Shown here one piece after another: positions 52,639 to 61,584 of a DNA stretch of 61,584 nucleotides (within the stretch, counting starts at the first letter, position 1; each line of letters opens with the position of its first letter). Below the pieces are notes generated by a model. That model was not told the origin of the DNA. It ran no database searches and saw only the letters and a list, made by a program, of their open reading frames with translations. Source of the stretch: Polaribacter sp. BAL334 (GTDB lineage Bacteria; Bacteroidota; Bacteroidia; Flavobacteriales; Flavobacteriaceae); NCBI RefSeq assembly GCF_015767435.1, contig NZ_JADWOV010000207.1, positions 1 to 61,584 on the forward strand. The letters run 5' to 3'. The translations under genes were made by a program, and so were the position numbers.

Positions 52639-54201
52639 TTATTTATTTTCCAAAACTTTAAATATGATTGTCTTAGCGCCAATATTTTGAGTTATTAATA
52701 ATGAGCTTGTTCTACTTTTGGGAAGAATTTTAAAATTATCCATACCTAATAAATCAAGGTTTGAAAAAGTTTCCACCTGAAAAGAATTGTTTATAAGTGA
52801 CGCTTTTTTGATTTTAAAATCTAAACTTTCATTTTCGATTTTTTTGTCTGAAATTAAAAAGAAATCCATTTCTCTGTTTTGATTTAGTTGCTTGTATATA
52901 AAATCTAGTTTGCCCTGTGCTTGCATTTCTAATAAGTTAAATTGTGGTCTAACACTCATGGTATTTAAACCTGTATAGGTCTCGTTTTTTTGCAGTTTTT
53001 GCGAATTCACAAAATTTAAATTCTCATCAAATTCAACAATAACCATATCACTCAAAGTATAGGTTGTTTTCCAATTGTTCGAAATCAATCCGCCAATAGC
53101 ACCTCCAATAACTGATGATGTAAGAATTTTAAAAACAGATGCCCCTTTTTTCTCTCTTTTTGCCATTTGCCCTATGGCATACAATGTATTGTTAGTTTCT
53201 AAAAAATCATAAAAATGGATGATTCCAAAATCTTTTTGCTTTGCATCATCATCAATCCCCAATGATTTTTTAAATGCATTATTTTCATAACGCACACTTG
53301 TTTCTTTAATCAATTGGCCACTTTTTGAATATTGCTCTATAAAATATCCAATATTGTAATTGTCATCAGGATAATTATTATCATCATCATACAGTTCCCC
53401 AAATAAGAGAATATCGCCCTTTTTTGAAACTATTGCTTTGGTATAAAAATTCTGTTTAGTTTCATAGTCATGACTAACAGAAAACAATTCTTTGCCATTT
53501 TTAGTATCAACTATTATTGCTTTAAATGTAGGTTGTTGGTCAAAATTAGAACCCCATTCTTTCTCCATCAATATCACAACTTCTTCATTTGAATACATAG
53601 GTGCAATCGTTTTTCTGTTATTGTGGTCTGATGGAGATTCATAACTCCAGTCTTTGCCATCAATGTCTAAATAATAAAGATTATAGCCTCTTCTTTTCTT
53701 TTTAATGATTTCAGTAATCATATACCCTTTGTTTTCTACGGGGTAGATTAATTGAAAATCACCACTAGGTTCCATAAAGCTTTTATAGCTGCTAGGACTA
53801 AATAATAATTTATTGTATGTTATTTCTTTACTTTTTAATAATTCGCCATCCAACGAAAAAATCTTAAAGTCAATGGTGTATTTTTTTTCATCGGCAAAGG
53901 CAACAATTAGTGAAGTATTATTGTTTTTTACCTCTAGAAAATGGATATGACTTTCTATATCAAATTTTATATTTTTATGTTCGGTCAAATCTTCATTAAA
54001 AATGGTTAGTACCCCATTTTCAATAGTATCTTTTGATTTTTTTTCCAGGATATGAAATGTGTAATAATATGATTTAGAATTCGTATGTACTGTACCACAA
54101 TCGTTTGTGTTAAAATTAGCTACATTCTCAATTACTTTTAATTGAGCATACGAAATATTTGTTAGGAATAAAATTAAGATGTGTTTTAATTTTAGTTTCA
54201 T
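52639..54201 (-). CDS. secreted protein of unknown function
   Basis: A 520-residue protein with a signal peptide (to NISYAQ) that I do not recognise. Its body is beta-rich with an alternating pattern like a beta-propeller or log-keeping lipoprotein (inference). A glycine-zipper-like stretch (TSSVIGGAIGGLISNNW, about 366-382) could insert in a membrane. It has its own -7 box (TATTTTTG at 54239-54246 on the minus strand). The short copy of the palindromic repeat lies just beyond its stop. Confidence 0.7.
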   Translation of the reverse strand: MKLKLKHILILFLTNISYAQLKVIENVANFNTNDCGTVHTNSKSYYYTFHILEKKSKDTIENGVLTIFNEDLTEHKNIKFDIESHIHFLEVKNNNTSLIVAFADEKKYTIDFKIFSLDGELLKSKEITYNKLLFSPSSYKSFMEPSGDFQLIYPVENKGYMITEIIKKKRRGYNLYYLDIDGKDWSYESPSDHNNRKTIAPMYSNEEVVILMEKEWGSNFDQQPTFKAIIVDTKNGKELFSVSHDYETKQNFYTKAIVSKKGDILLFGELYDDDNNYPDDNYNIGYFIEQYSKSGQLIKETSVRYENNAFKKSLGIDDDAKQKDFGIIHFYDFLETNNTLYAIGQMAKREKKGASVFKILTSSVIGGAIGGLISNNWKTTYTLSDMVIVEFDENLNFVNSQKLQKNETYTGLNTMSVRPQFNLLEMQAQGKLDFIYKQLNQNREMDFFLISDKKIENESLDFKIKKASLINNSFQVETFSNLDLLGMDNFKILPKSRTSSLLITQNIGAKTIIFKVLENK

Positions 54202-54238
54202 TTTTGCCTTATTTAATTAACTATTATTTTTTGGGGCA

Positions 54239-54246
54239 CAAAAATA
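54239..54246 (-). promoter_or_regulatory. probable -7 box of the secreted unknown
   Basis: Minus strand TATTTTTG followed by TGCCC. The same 13 bases, TATTTTTGTGCCC, occur before sucA (54819-54831). Confidence 0.42.
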
Positions 54247-54356
54247 GAATATGAATTTTAAATCTTTTTAACTGACATTAAAAAAGTATACTTTTTTTGA
54301 GATTTGATTTTTTGAAAAAATCAGAAGAATTTTTTTAAAAAGAATCACTAAAACAA

Positions 54357-54386
54357 AAAAACCTTAACAGTAATGTTAAGGTTTTT
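54357..54386 (-). terminator. terminator of the tRNA cluster
   Basis: On the minus strand: AAAAACCTTAAC, a six-base loop, GTTAAGGTTTTT and a T-run. It lies just past tRNA-Leu, the last tRNA of the cluster. Confidence 0.88.
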
Positions 54387-54387
54387 G

Positions 54388-54473
54388 TACTGAAGGCGGG
54401 ACTTGAACCCGCACGAACATTACTGCTCACTGGATTTTAAGTCCAGCGTGTCTACCAATTCCACCACTTCAGC
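54388..54473 (-). tRNA. tRNA-Leu (anticodon TAA)
   Basis: An 86-base tRNA with a long variable arm. The acceptor arm is GCTGAAG pairing with CTTCAGT (one G-U pair). The anticodon stem/loop CTGGA-CTTAAAA-TCCAG gives anticodon TAA, reading UUA, the favoured leucine codon in such A+T-rich genes. The T arm GCGGGTTCAAGTCCCGC is standard. CCA is not encoded. Confidence 0.95.
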
Positions 54474-54495
54474 ATTGGTATTTTTTTTAGAACAG

Positions 54496-54567
54496 AGCGA
54501 AAGACGGGATTTGAACCCGCGACCCTCACCTTGGCAAGGTGATGCTCTACCCCTGAGCTACTTTCGC
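54496..54567 (-). tRNA. tRNA-Gly (anticodon GCC)
   Basis: A 72-base tRNA. The acceptor arm is GCGAAAG/CTTTCGC and the anticodon stem/loop TCACC-TTGCCAA-GGTGA gives GCC. T arm GCGGGTTCAAATCCCGT is normal. CCA is not encoded. It sits 22 bases upstream of tRNA-Leu on the same strand. Confidence 0.95.
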
Positions 54568-54607
54568 AGACTTTAAAATAAAGCAAATAAGTGGCTACTT
54601 ATTTTTG

Positions 54608-54681
54608 CTCCCCCTCTTGGGCTCGAACCAAGGACCCTCTGATTAACAGTCAGATGCTCTAACCAACTGAGCTAAGGAGGA
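54608..54681 (-). tRNA. tRNA-Asn (anticodon GTT)
   Basis: A 74-base tRNA. The acceptor arm is TCCTCCT pairing with AGGGGGA, and the anticodon stem/loop TCTGA-CTGTTAA-TCAGA gives GTT. T arm TTGGTTCGAGCCCAA is standard. CCA is not encoded. It is the first of the three minus-strand tRNAs (Asn-Gly-Leu). Confidence 0.95.
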
Positions 54682-54818
54682 GTTTGCTTCACTATTTTGT
54701 GATAAGCGAGTGCAAATATATACCTTTTTGAAATATAGGCAAAAATATTTTTTGTTTTTTTAATAAAAGTTTAAGCATTAATCTTTCAAAAAAAAATATG
54801 CTTTAATCTTAAAAATCG

Positions 54819-54826
54819 TATTTTTG
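54819..54826 (+). promoter_or_regulatory. probable -7 box of sucA
   Basis: TATTTTTG, an exact TAnnTTTG match, 40 bases before the ATG at 54866. It overlaps the longest open frame's first codon (54824), which argues against that earlier start. Confidence 0.5.
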
Positions 54827-54865
54827 TGCCCATTATTTAGCTATCTAAAAAGCATACACCAGTTT

Positions 54866-57625
54866 ATGGATAAATTCTCGTTTTTAAACGCAGCACACAT
54901 AGGCTTTATCGCCGATTTATACGACCAATATTTATTGAATCCAGATGCTATTGAGCCAAGCTGGAGAAGCTTTTTTCAAGGGTATGATTTGGCAAATGAG
55001 CACTATTCTTTCAAAGAGTATGAACCTTCTGAAAAAAGGCAGGAATCTTCTCAAGAAATCTCTCAAGAAGTAAAAAAAGAGTTTTTAGTGGTCGATTTGA
55101 TTAATGGTTATAGAACAAGAGGACATCTTTTTACCAAAACAAATCCTGTAAGAGAGCGAAGACAATATCATCCTTCTTTAGCCATCGAAACTTTTGGTTT
55201 GTCAACTGAAGACCTTCAAAAAGAATTTTCTGCAGGTCAAGTTATAGGATTAGGAAAAACCACTTTAGCAACAATTATTCAACATTTACAAAGTATTTAT
55301 TGCGATTCTATTGGGGTTGAATATATGTATATGAGAAATCCTGAAAAAATAAATTGGTGGCAATCTCGATTGAATCAAAATGACAATCATCCAAGGTATT
55401 CTCTCGATGCTAAGAAATATATATTATCAAAATTAAATCAAGCAGTTACTTTTGAAAATTTTTTACAAACAAAATATGTTGGTCAAAAACGTTTTTCATT
55501 AGAAGGAGGAGAAGCATTAATTCCGGGAATTAGTGTTTTGTTGAGAGATGCTGCTGAGAAATTTGGAGTAAAAGAATGTGTTTTAGGAATGGCTCACAGA
55601 GGTCGTTTAAATACGTTGGTAAATATTTTCAAAAAGCCAGTAAGAGATTTATTCAGTGAATTTGAAGGAAAAGATTTTGAAGAAGAAGATATTGATGGCG
55701 ATGTAAAATACCACTTGGGAATTACACTAAGCAAAACGTTCAGAAATGGAAGTGAAATTACCATGAATTTAGTACCAAATCCTTCTCACTTAGAAACAGT
55801 TGCTGCTGTAGCTGAAGGAATTACGCGTGCTAAAATTGATAAAAAATACAATGGTGATTCAAGCAAAATATTACCAATTATCATTCATGGGGATGCTGCA
55901 ATTGCGGGTCAAGGAATAGCCTATGAAATTGTTCAAATGGCAAAATTAAATGGCTATAAAACTGGAGGAACTGTTCATGTTGTGGTAAATAATCAAATAG
56001 GTTTTACTACAAATTACTTAGACGCTCGCTCAAGTACTTATTGTACAGATGTAGGAAAAGTGACACTTTCACCAGTTTTACACATAAATGCTGATGATAT
56101 TGAAGCAGTTTGTCACGCTATGGAAATGGCTTTAGAATTCAGAATGCGTTTCAAAGCGGATGTGTTTATTGATTTGTTAGGCTATCGAAAATATGGTCAT
56201 AATGAAGGTGATGAACCTCGTTTTACACAACCAAAATTATACAAAGCCATTGCGAAACATAAAAATCCAAAAGAAATTTATGCGCAAAAATTAATATCAG
56301 AAGGAGTTATTGATAAGGAATATTTGGAATCAATTACAGAGGAATTCAAAGAAATGTTGGATCGTGAATTTGATTTTTCTAAAGAAGATAAAAATTCGAA
56401 AGTAATTGAATTTATGCAATCCACTTGGGAAGGTTTTGAGCGTCAAGATTTAGCGGCAATGTTGACTCCCGAAAACACAAGCTATCCAGAAGGTAAATTA
56501 AAAAATATTGCAAAAATAGTTTCTACAGTTCCTGAAGGCGTAAAATTTGTAAAAAAAGCAGAACGTATTTTAGAAGGAAGAGCAAGCATGGTTTTTGAAA
56601 CCAACCAATTGGATTGGGGAATGGCAGAAAACTTAGCGTATGGAAGTTTGATGGAAGAAGGATATAATGTAAGAATTTCTGGACAAGACGTAGAAAGAGG
56701 AACTTTTTCACACAGACACGCTATTTTACGTGATGAAATCACAGAAGAAAGAATCAATTTGTTGAATACAAATCCTGAAAATAAAGGACAAATGACGATT
56801 TATAATTCGTTATTGTCAGAATACGGAGTTTTAGGTTTTGATTATGGATATGCCATGGCACATCCAAATACATTGACTATTTGGGAAGCTCAGTTTGGAG
56901 ATTTTTCAAACGGAGCTCAAATCATGTTTGACCAATATATTTCTGCTGCAGAAGACAAATGGAAAGTGCAAAATGGAATCGTGGTTTTATTACCTCATGG
57001 TTATGAAGGTCAAGGTTCTGAGCATTCATCAGCAAGGATTGAACGTTATTTGCAGTTGTGTGCAGAAGACAATATGACTGTTGCCAATTGTACAACTCCA
57101 AGTAATTTTTATCATTTGCTACGTCGTCAAATGAAACGAAATTATCGCAAGCCATTGATTGTTTTCACACCAAAAAGTTTATTACGTCATCCAAAAGTAG
57201 TAAGTTCTATTCAAGATTTGGCATCAGGAGAATTTCAAGAAGTTATTGATGATGTTTTGGCACCAGAAAATGTGAAAAAATTGGTATTTTGTTCTGGTAA
57301 ATTCTACTATGATTTATTAGAAGAAAGAGAAAACTTAGGTAGAGAAGACATTGCATTGGTAAGAATTGAACAATTATTCCCACTTCATAAAGAGAAAATT
57401 CAAAAAGTAATTGACAGATATCCAGCTATTGAAGAATATATTTGGGCACAAGAAGAGCCAAGAAACATGGGTGCTTGGAGTTTTATGTTGCAACGATTTG
57501 AATTGGTGAATTTAAATGTTCGTTCTTTGAACTATTATGCAGTGCCTGCAGCAGGTTCAAGTACACGATTCAAAAAAAGACACAAAGCTGTGATAGATAG
57601 TGTTTTTAGTGATGATAAATCATAA
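54866..57625 (+). CDS. sucA: 2-oxoglutarate dehydrogenase E1 component
   Basis: The thiamine-diphosphate E1 subunit of the 2-oxoglutarate dehydrogenase complex of the TCA cycle. From the ATG at 54866 it has 919 residues and begins MDKFSFLNAAHIGFIADLYDQY, the N-terminal segment that binds E2. Core motifs include GMAHRGRLNTLVN, HGDAAIAGQGIAYE, VVNNQIGFTT and LPHGYEGQGSEHSSARIER, all typical of SucA. The sucB gene follows 70 bases downstream, so the two form an operon; the E3 gene is elsewhere. Confidence 0.97.
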   Translation: MDKFSFLNAAHIGFIADLYDQYLLNPDAIEPSWRSFFQGYDLANEHYSFKEYEPSEKRQESSQEISQEVKKEFLVVDLINGYRTRGHLFTKTNPVRERRQYHPSLAIETFGLSTEDLQKEFSAGQVIGLGKTTLATIIQHLQSIYCDSIGVEYMYMRNPEKINWWQSRLNQNDNHPRYSLDAKKYILSKLNQAVTFENFLQTKYVGQKRFSLEGGEALIPGISVLLRDAAEKFGVKECVLGMAHRGRLNTLVNIFKKPVRDLFSEFEGKDFEEEDIDGDVKYHLGITLSKTFRNGSEITMNLVPNPSHLETVAAVAEGITRAKIDKKYNGDSSKILPIIIHGDAAIAGQGIAYEIVQMAKLNGYKTGGTVHVVVNNQIGFTTNYLDARSSTYCTDVGKVTLSPVLHINADDIEAVCHAMEMALEFRMRFKADVFIDLLGYRKYGHNEGDEPRFTQPKLYKAIAKHKNPKEIYAQKLISEGVIDKEYLESITEEFKEMLDREFDFSKEDKNSKVIEFMQSTWEGFERQDLAAMLTPENTSYPEGKLKNIAKIVSTVPEGVKFVKKAERILEGRASMVFETNQLDWGMAENLAYGSLMEEGYNVRISGQDVERGTFSHRHAILRDEITEERINLLNTNPENKGQMTIYNSLLSEYGVLGFDYGYAMAHPNTLTIWEAQFGDFSNGAQIMFDQYISAAEDKWKVQNGIVVLLPHGYEGQGSEHSSARIERYLQLCAEDNMTVANCTTPSNFYHLLRRQMKRNYRKPLIVFTPKSLLRHPKVVSSIQDLASGEFQEVIDDVLAPENVKKLVFCSGKFYYDLLEERENLGREDIALVRIEQLFPLHKEKIQKVIDRYPAIEEYIWAQEEPRNMGAWSFMLQRFELVNLNVRSLNYYAVPAAGSSTRFKKRHKAVIDSVFSDDKS

Positions 57626-57695
57626 ACAAATAGCTAACTAAAATAAAAATTAACAAATAGCTGATACAATTTCAGCCAAATAAAATTAAGAACTG

Positions 57696-58913
57696 ATGAT
57701 TTTAGAAATGAAAGTTCCTTCTCCAGGAGAATCAATTACAGAGGTAGAAATTGCAACTTGGTTAGTTGAAGACGGAGATTATGTTGAAAAAGATCAACCC
57801 ATTGCAGAGGTAGATTCAGACAAAGCAACTCTTGAATTACCAGCTGAAGAAAGTGGTATTATCACTTTAAAAGCTTCAGAAGGTGATGCAGTTGCTGTAG
57901 GTTCTGTAGTTTGTTTGATTGATACAAGCGCAGCAAAACCTTCTGGAAATGAGCAATCTAAACCTGCTGAAAAGAAAGAAGAGCCAACTCAAAAAATAGA
58001 ACAACCAACATCAAATCAACCAACCACCACTTACGCAACAGGAACTGCTTCACCTGCAGCAAAAAAAGTATTGGCTGAAAAAGGAATTGAACCATCAGCA
58101 GTTTCTGGAACGGGAAAAGATGGCAGAATTACCAAAGAGGATGCAGTGAATGCAGTGCCTTCTTTTGGTTCTCAACCTGCAACTGGTTCTAGAAATACAG
58201 AGCGCAAAAAAATGTCAATGTTGCGCAGAAAAGTAGCAGAACGTTTGGTTGCTGTAAAAAGTGAAACAGCCATGTTGACTACTTTTAATGAGGTAAACAT
58301 GCAACCTATTTTTGATTTGCGCAAACAATATAAAGATACTTTTGCCGCAAAACACAATGTTGGTTTAGGCTTTATGTCCTTTTTTACATTGGCAGTTGTG
58401 AGAGCTTTGAAAATGTATCCAGAAGTGAATTCGATGATTGACGGAGATTTTCAAGTAATCAATGATTTTCATGACATTTCTATTGCAGTTTCTGGCCCAA
58501 AAGGGTTGATGGTGCCAGTTATAAGAAATGCTGAAAACCTTACTTTTAGAGGTGTTGAAAGCGAAGTGAAACGTTTGGCTTTACGTGCAAGAGATGGTCA
58601 AATCACTGTAGATGAAATGACTGGAGGAACATTTACCATCACAAATGGAGGTGTTTTTGGTTCGATGTTATCAACACCAATTATCAATCCACCTCAAAGT
58701 GGAATTTTAGGAATGCACAATATTGTAAACAGACCTGTTGCCGAAAATGGACAAGTGGTTATCAGACCAATCATGTATGTGGCACTTTCTTATGACCACA
58801 GAATTATTGATGGTCGTGAATCTGTAGGATTCTTAGTTGCTGTTAAAGAAGCACTAGAAAATCCAATTGAAATTTTGATGAATAACAATCCTGAAAAGGC
58901 TTTAGAAATATAG
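57696..58913 (+). CDS. sucB: 2-oxoglutarate dehydrogenase E2 (dihydrolipoyl succinyltransferase)
   Basis: The E2 core of the same complex. Domains in order: one lipoyl domain (1-~77; [17 protein letters not shown] with the lipoyl Lys), a linker rich in Pro, Gln and Thr, an E3-binding domain (about 108-150; [13 protein letters not shown] and [14 protein letters not shown]), and the catalytic domain ending [16 protein letters not shown] with the His and Asp active-site pair. The single lipoyl domain and the 405-residue length fit SucB rather than pyruvate E2. A terminator follows. Confidence 0.96.
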   Translation: MILEMKVPSPGESITEVEIATWLVEDGDYVEKDQPIAEVDSDKATLELPAEESGIITLKASEGDAVAVGSVVCLIDTSAAKPSGNEQSKPAEKKEEPTQKIEQPTSNQPTTTYATGTASPAAKKVLAEKGIEPSAVSGTGKDGRITKEDAVNAVPSFGSQPATGSRNTERKKMSMLRRKVAERLVAVKSETAMLTTFNEVNMQPIFDLRKQYKDTFAAKHNVGLGFMSFFTLAVVRALKMYPEVNSMIDGDFQVINDFHDISIAVSGPKGLMVPVIRNAENLTFRGVESEVKRLALRARDGQITVDEMTGGTFTITNGGVFGSMLSTPIINPPQSGILGMHNIVNRPVAENGQVVIRPIMYVALSYDHRIIDGRESVGFLVAVKEALENPIEILMNNNPEKALEI

Positions 58914-58934
58914 TTTTTCGAGAGTGAAATTACT

Positions 58935-58963
58935 AAAATCCCAAGTTTTTTACTTGGGATTTT
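58935..58963 (+). terminator. terminator of sucAB
   Basis: Perfect 12-base arms AAAATCCCAAGT and complement with a five-base T loop and a T-run beyond. Confidence 0.9.
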
Positions 58964-59009
58964 TTTATTTTATGTTATTTGATTGAGTATCTTGCATCGA
59001 AAAGCGAAA

Positions 59010-61436
59010 ATGAAAACAAATCCCGAACTCGAACTTGCCATCGAATTTATCAATAAAACAGATAGAAATCTTTTTATCACAGGAAAAGCAGGCACAGGAA
59101 AAACTACTTTTTTACATCAAGTAAAATCAGAATCTTTGAAAAGATTGGTAGTTGTTGCCCCAACTGGAGTAGCAGCCATCAATGCAAAAGGCGTTACAAT
59201 TCACTCTTTTTTTCAAATGCCTTTTGGACCGATTTTGCCTGGACAATTGAAAAATAACAACGAACAACGCCGATTTTCAAAAACAAAAATTGACATCATC
59301 AAATCGTTAGATTTGGTGATTATAGATGAAATTTCTATGGTTCGTGCAGATTTATTAGATGGCATTGACCAAGTTATGAGAAGGTATAAAAACCGAGAAA
59401 AAGTGTTTGGTGGCGCTCAAGTTTTGATGATTGGCGATTTGCAACAATTGGCACCTGTTGTCAAAAATGACGAATGGAGTTTGCTTCAAAAGCATTATAA
59501 AAACATGTATTTTTTCAGCTCAAATGCCTTCAAAGAAGCGAATGTTGTGACGATTGAATTGAAACATATTTACCGTCAAAAAAATGATGATTTCATCAAA
59601 ATTTTAAACGAAATCCGAAATGATCATTTGTCTGATGCATCTGCTAAAATTTTAAATCAACGATACAATTCATCATTTTCGCCAACCAAAGAAGAAGGGT
59701 ACATCACGCTCACAACACACAATAACAGAGCAAATCTCATCAACAATTCTGAATTGAATAAATTGACCACAAAAAGCCATTTTTTTGAAGCTACAATTTC
59801 AGGAAAATTCAGTGAACATTCCTATCCAAATGACGAAAAATTGGAATTGAAAGTGGGTGCGCAAGTGATGTTTATCAAAAATGATTCTTCCATAGAAAAA
59901 AGATATTTTAATGGAAAAATTGGCGTGATTACTGCCATTTCTAAAACCTCTGTGACTGTAAAATGTCCCAATGAATCTGCTGAAATTGTGACTGAAAACG
60001 AAACTTGGGAAAACATAAATTACAGTATAAACGAGGAAACCAAAGCTATTAAAGAAGAAATTTCAGGCGCTTTTTCACAAATTCCTTTGCGTTTGGCGTG
60101 GGCAATTACCATTCATAAAAGTCAGGGTTTGACGTTTGAAAAAGCAGTGATTGATGCTGAAGCGTCTTTTGCCCACGGTCAAACCTATGTTGCTTTGAGC
60201 AGATGCACGTCTTTGGAAGGTTTGGTGTTGAAAACACCCATTTCATCTAGTTCTATTATCAATGATAGCACTGTAAATATTTTCAATGAAACTGTGGCAG
60301 AAAATTGTCCTGATGAACAGGTTTTGAATGAATCTGAAAAACAATTTCAACTCAATTTACTTTCGGAATTGTTTGATTATCAATCATTTTTATATCCTTC
60401 CACACGAATTTTAGATGTTTTTTATAAAAATAGCAATAGCATCAAAGGAGAGGTAATAGAACATTTGCAAACCCTAAGAGACAAAGGAATTGTGCCTTTA
60501 TTGAAAGTTTCTACAGCGTTTAAAAATCAATTGGAAGCCATTTCTCAAAATGATGTTTTGCCAGAAAATAGCTCTCAAATTCAAGAAAGATTTCGAAAAG
60601 CTGTTTCTTATTTTTTAATGGAAACCAAAGAAAATATTCAAAAACCATTGAACCAAATTTCGTTTTCTACGGATAATAAAACTGTGAAAACCGATTTTTT
60701 AAAACCCTTTGAAACACTGCAAGAAAAAGTAGCGGAAAAGATTTTTGTACTCGAAAAAATGACGCATGGTTTTGCTGTAAAAACCTATTTGCAAGAAAGA
60801 GCAAATGCAGTTTTACAATCAAAAGAGCCTGAGAAAAAGAAAACTATAACTTCAAAACGCGACCCAATTTTAGCAGTTCAATTGCGAGAATTGAGAGATG
60901 TAATTGCAAAAGATGCCAACATTCCACATTTTCAAATTTTCACACAGGAAACATTATATCTGATGTGCGATCTATTGCCAAGAACCGAAAAAGAATTGTT
61001 GAATATTCATGGAATGGGAAAAACGCGTGTTGAAAAATACGGTCAAGAAATTTTGGAATTAATTGAAGCATATTGTTCAGAAAATGCTATAAATAATGCA
61101 AATGATTTAGAAAGATTTCCAAAAAAAGAAACAAAAAAAGAACCCAAAAAAAGCACCAAACAAATCAGTTTTGAAATGTTTAGAGCAGGAATGTCTGTGC
61201 AAGAAATTGCCAAAGAACGCAGTTTTACCACAAGCACCATCGAAAGTCATTTGGCGAGTTACATACCTTCAGGAGAAGTAGATATTTTGGAATTGATTTC
61301 TATAAAAAAGTACAAAGAAATCCTCAAAGCGATTGAAGAAACCGAATTCAAATCGCTCACAGAACTCAAAGAAAAAGTGAATGAAAGTTTTACCTATGCT
61401 GAGTTGCGAATGGTTTTGATGACGTTGGAGAAATAA
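59010..61436 (+). CDS. PIF1-like helicase with HRDC and C-terminal HTH domains
   Basis: An 808-residue DNA helicase of the PIF1/RecD group (SF1B). Residues 1-~430 hold the helicase core: Walker A TGKAGTGKTT (24-33), LVIIDEISMV (Walker B), GDLQQLAPV, and the SQGLTFEKAVID and ALSRCTSLEGL motifs. A HRDC domain follows (about 610-690; LRELRDVIAKDANIPHFQIF). Then comes an HTH/RQC-like segment (about 710-760; FRAGMSVQEIAKERSFTTSTIESHL). This order is common in Bacteroidota, and roles in G-quadruplex or replication-fork work are inferred. The ATG at 59010 is preferred over a TTG at 58983. The IS3-like element starts just past its stop. Confidence 0.9.
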   Translation: MKTNPELELAIEFINKTDRNLFITGKAGTGKTTFLHQVKSESLKRLVVVAPTGVAAINAKGVTIHSFFQMPFGPILPGQLKNNNEQRRFSKTKIDIIKSLDLVIIDEISMVRADLLDGIDQVMRRYKNREKVFGGAQVLMIGDLQQLAPVVKNDEWSLLQKHYKNMYFFSSNAFKEANVVTIELKHIYRQKNDDFIKILNEIRNDHLSDASAKILNQRYNSSFSPTKEEGYITLTTHNNRANLINNSELNKLTTKSHFFEATISGKFSEHSYPNDEKLELKVGAQVMFIKNDSSIEKRYFNGKIGVITAISKTSVTVKCPNESAEIVTENETWENINYSINEETKAIKEEISGAFSQIPLRLAWAITIHKSQGLTFEKAVIDAEASFAHGQTYVALSRCTSLEGLVLKTPISSSSIINDSTVNIFNETVAENCPDEQVLNESEKQFQLNLLSELFDYQSFLYPSTRILDVFYKNSNSIKGEVIEHLQTLRDKGIVPLLKVSTAFKNQLEAISQNDVLPENSSQIQERFRKAVSYFLMETKENIQKPLNQISFSTDNKTVKTDFLKPFETLQEKVAEKIFVLEKMTHGFAVKTYLQERANAVLQSKEPEKKKTITSKRDPILAVQLRELRDVIAKDANIPHFQIFTQETLYLMCDLLPRTEKELLNIHGMGKTRVEKYGQEILELIEAYCSENAINNANDLERFPKKETKKEPKKSTKQISFEMFRAGMSVQEIAKERSFTTSTIESHLASYIPSGEVDILELISIKKYKEILKAIEETEFKSLTELKEKVNESFTYAELRMVLMTLEK

Positions 61437-61445
61437 TTTTGTATT

Positions 61446-61584
61446 TGTAAGCTTCCCCAAAATTCGGCCATTTAAAAATAGAATTCGACAAGCGACGCAG
61501 GAGCGCGTTCAGTAAAAATTATTAAATTTAAAGCCGAAAACTTATGAAGACAACCCAATTTACCGAAAACCAGATTGTTGCCAT
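61446..61584 (+). mobile_element. left end of an IS3-family-like insertion sequence (partial)
   Basis: From TG at 61446 the sequence reads TGTAAGCTTCCCCAAAATTC, which fits an IS3-type terminal inverted repeat beginning with TG (resemblance from memory). A transposase start follows at 61544. The stretch 61490-61510 (GCGACGCAGGAGCGCG) is clearly more G+C-rich than the surrounding host DNA. The other end is outside the window, so boundaries and target duplication cannot be confirmed. Confidence 0.65.
61544..61584 (+). CDS. IS3-family transposase OrfA, N-terminal fragment
   Basis: The 13 complete codons encode MKTTQFTENQIVA, matching the usual opening (MK-x-x-[RQ]FTExQIV) of OrfA, the helix-turn-helix subunit of IS3-family transposases. 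The rest lies outside the window. No downstream feature can be judged. Confidence 0.7.
   Translation, partial: MKTTQFTENQIVA

Noticed and set aside
54824..54865. Earlier start for SucA in the same frame
   Set aside because: It falls on the -7 box; the ATG at 54866 gives the standard N-terminus.

Overview
The window is chromosomal DNA of a low-GC Bacteroidota bacterium, most likely a marine Flavobacteriaceae (Polaribacter/Tenacibaculum-like; inference). The signs are strong A+T bias, many signal-peptide and lipoprotein genes, families largely restricted to Bacteroidota (DUF2480, DUF3078, the batABCDE operon), and the Bacteroidota promoter type: a -7 box TAnnTTTG, sometimes with a TTG about 17-20 bases upstream. 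Several start codons were re-chosen from these promoters. I see no rRNA, CRISPR array or prophage. The only clear mobile DNA is the left end of an IS3-like element at the right edge.

Layout. 1-9.3 kb, mostly minus strand: the start of a sugar porter, a secreted unknown, metG, a divergent LD-carboxypeptidase and yraN, a palindromic repeat, a small membrane protein, a two-domain aminolipid-type acyltransferase, aspartate kinase and a GNAT enzyme. 9.5-16.7 kb: fbp, a Mn-type superoxide dismutase, a long glutamine-PRPP amidotransferase, a PfkB kinase, the Fe-S group sufE / MIP18-like / DUF2480, and a DUF3078 protein. 16.8-24.3 kb is the accessory-looking part: a membrane TPR/AraC-type regulator facing four consecutive thioredoxin-fold (TlpA-like) lipoprotein genes plus the 3' relic of a fifth. 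It lies between two DUF3078 genes. 24.4-28.8 kb: second DUF3078 gene, HupE/UreJ protein, dCMP deaminase, S41 protease, lpxH.

28.9-37.3 kb holds a complete aerotolerance-type operon: MoxR ATPase, DUF58, a BatD-like protein, then BatA, B, C, D and E. A perfect 25-bp palindrome abuts its promoter. 37.3-42 kb is an inorganic-carbon module: SulP transporter and beta-carbonic anhydrase on the plus strand, an SbtA-type bicarbonate permease on the minus strand, and a LysR regulator divergent from sbtA with a dyad on its own -7 box. Together they suggest regulated bicarbonate uptake, probably feeding anaplerotic carboxylation (inference).

42-61.4 kb is mostly housekeeping: cvpA, a conserved unknown, an SDR enzyme, another TlpA-like protein, a Sua5/TsaC-type enzyme, an RluA-type pseudouridine synthase, polA, a membrane metallophosphoesterase, a thioredoxin-fold protein with no cysteine, a second copy of the palindromic repeat, a secreted unknown, tRNA-Leu/Gly/Asn, sucA-sucB, and a PIF1-like helicase with HRDC and HTH tail.

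The items most worth follow-up are the TlpA array with its regulator, the carbon module with its operator, the palindrome at the bat promoter, the two-copy palindromic element, and the cysteine-free thioredoxin. None is demonstrated here to be a new system.
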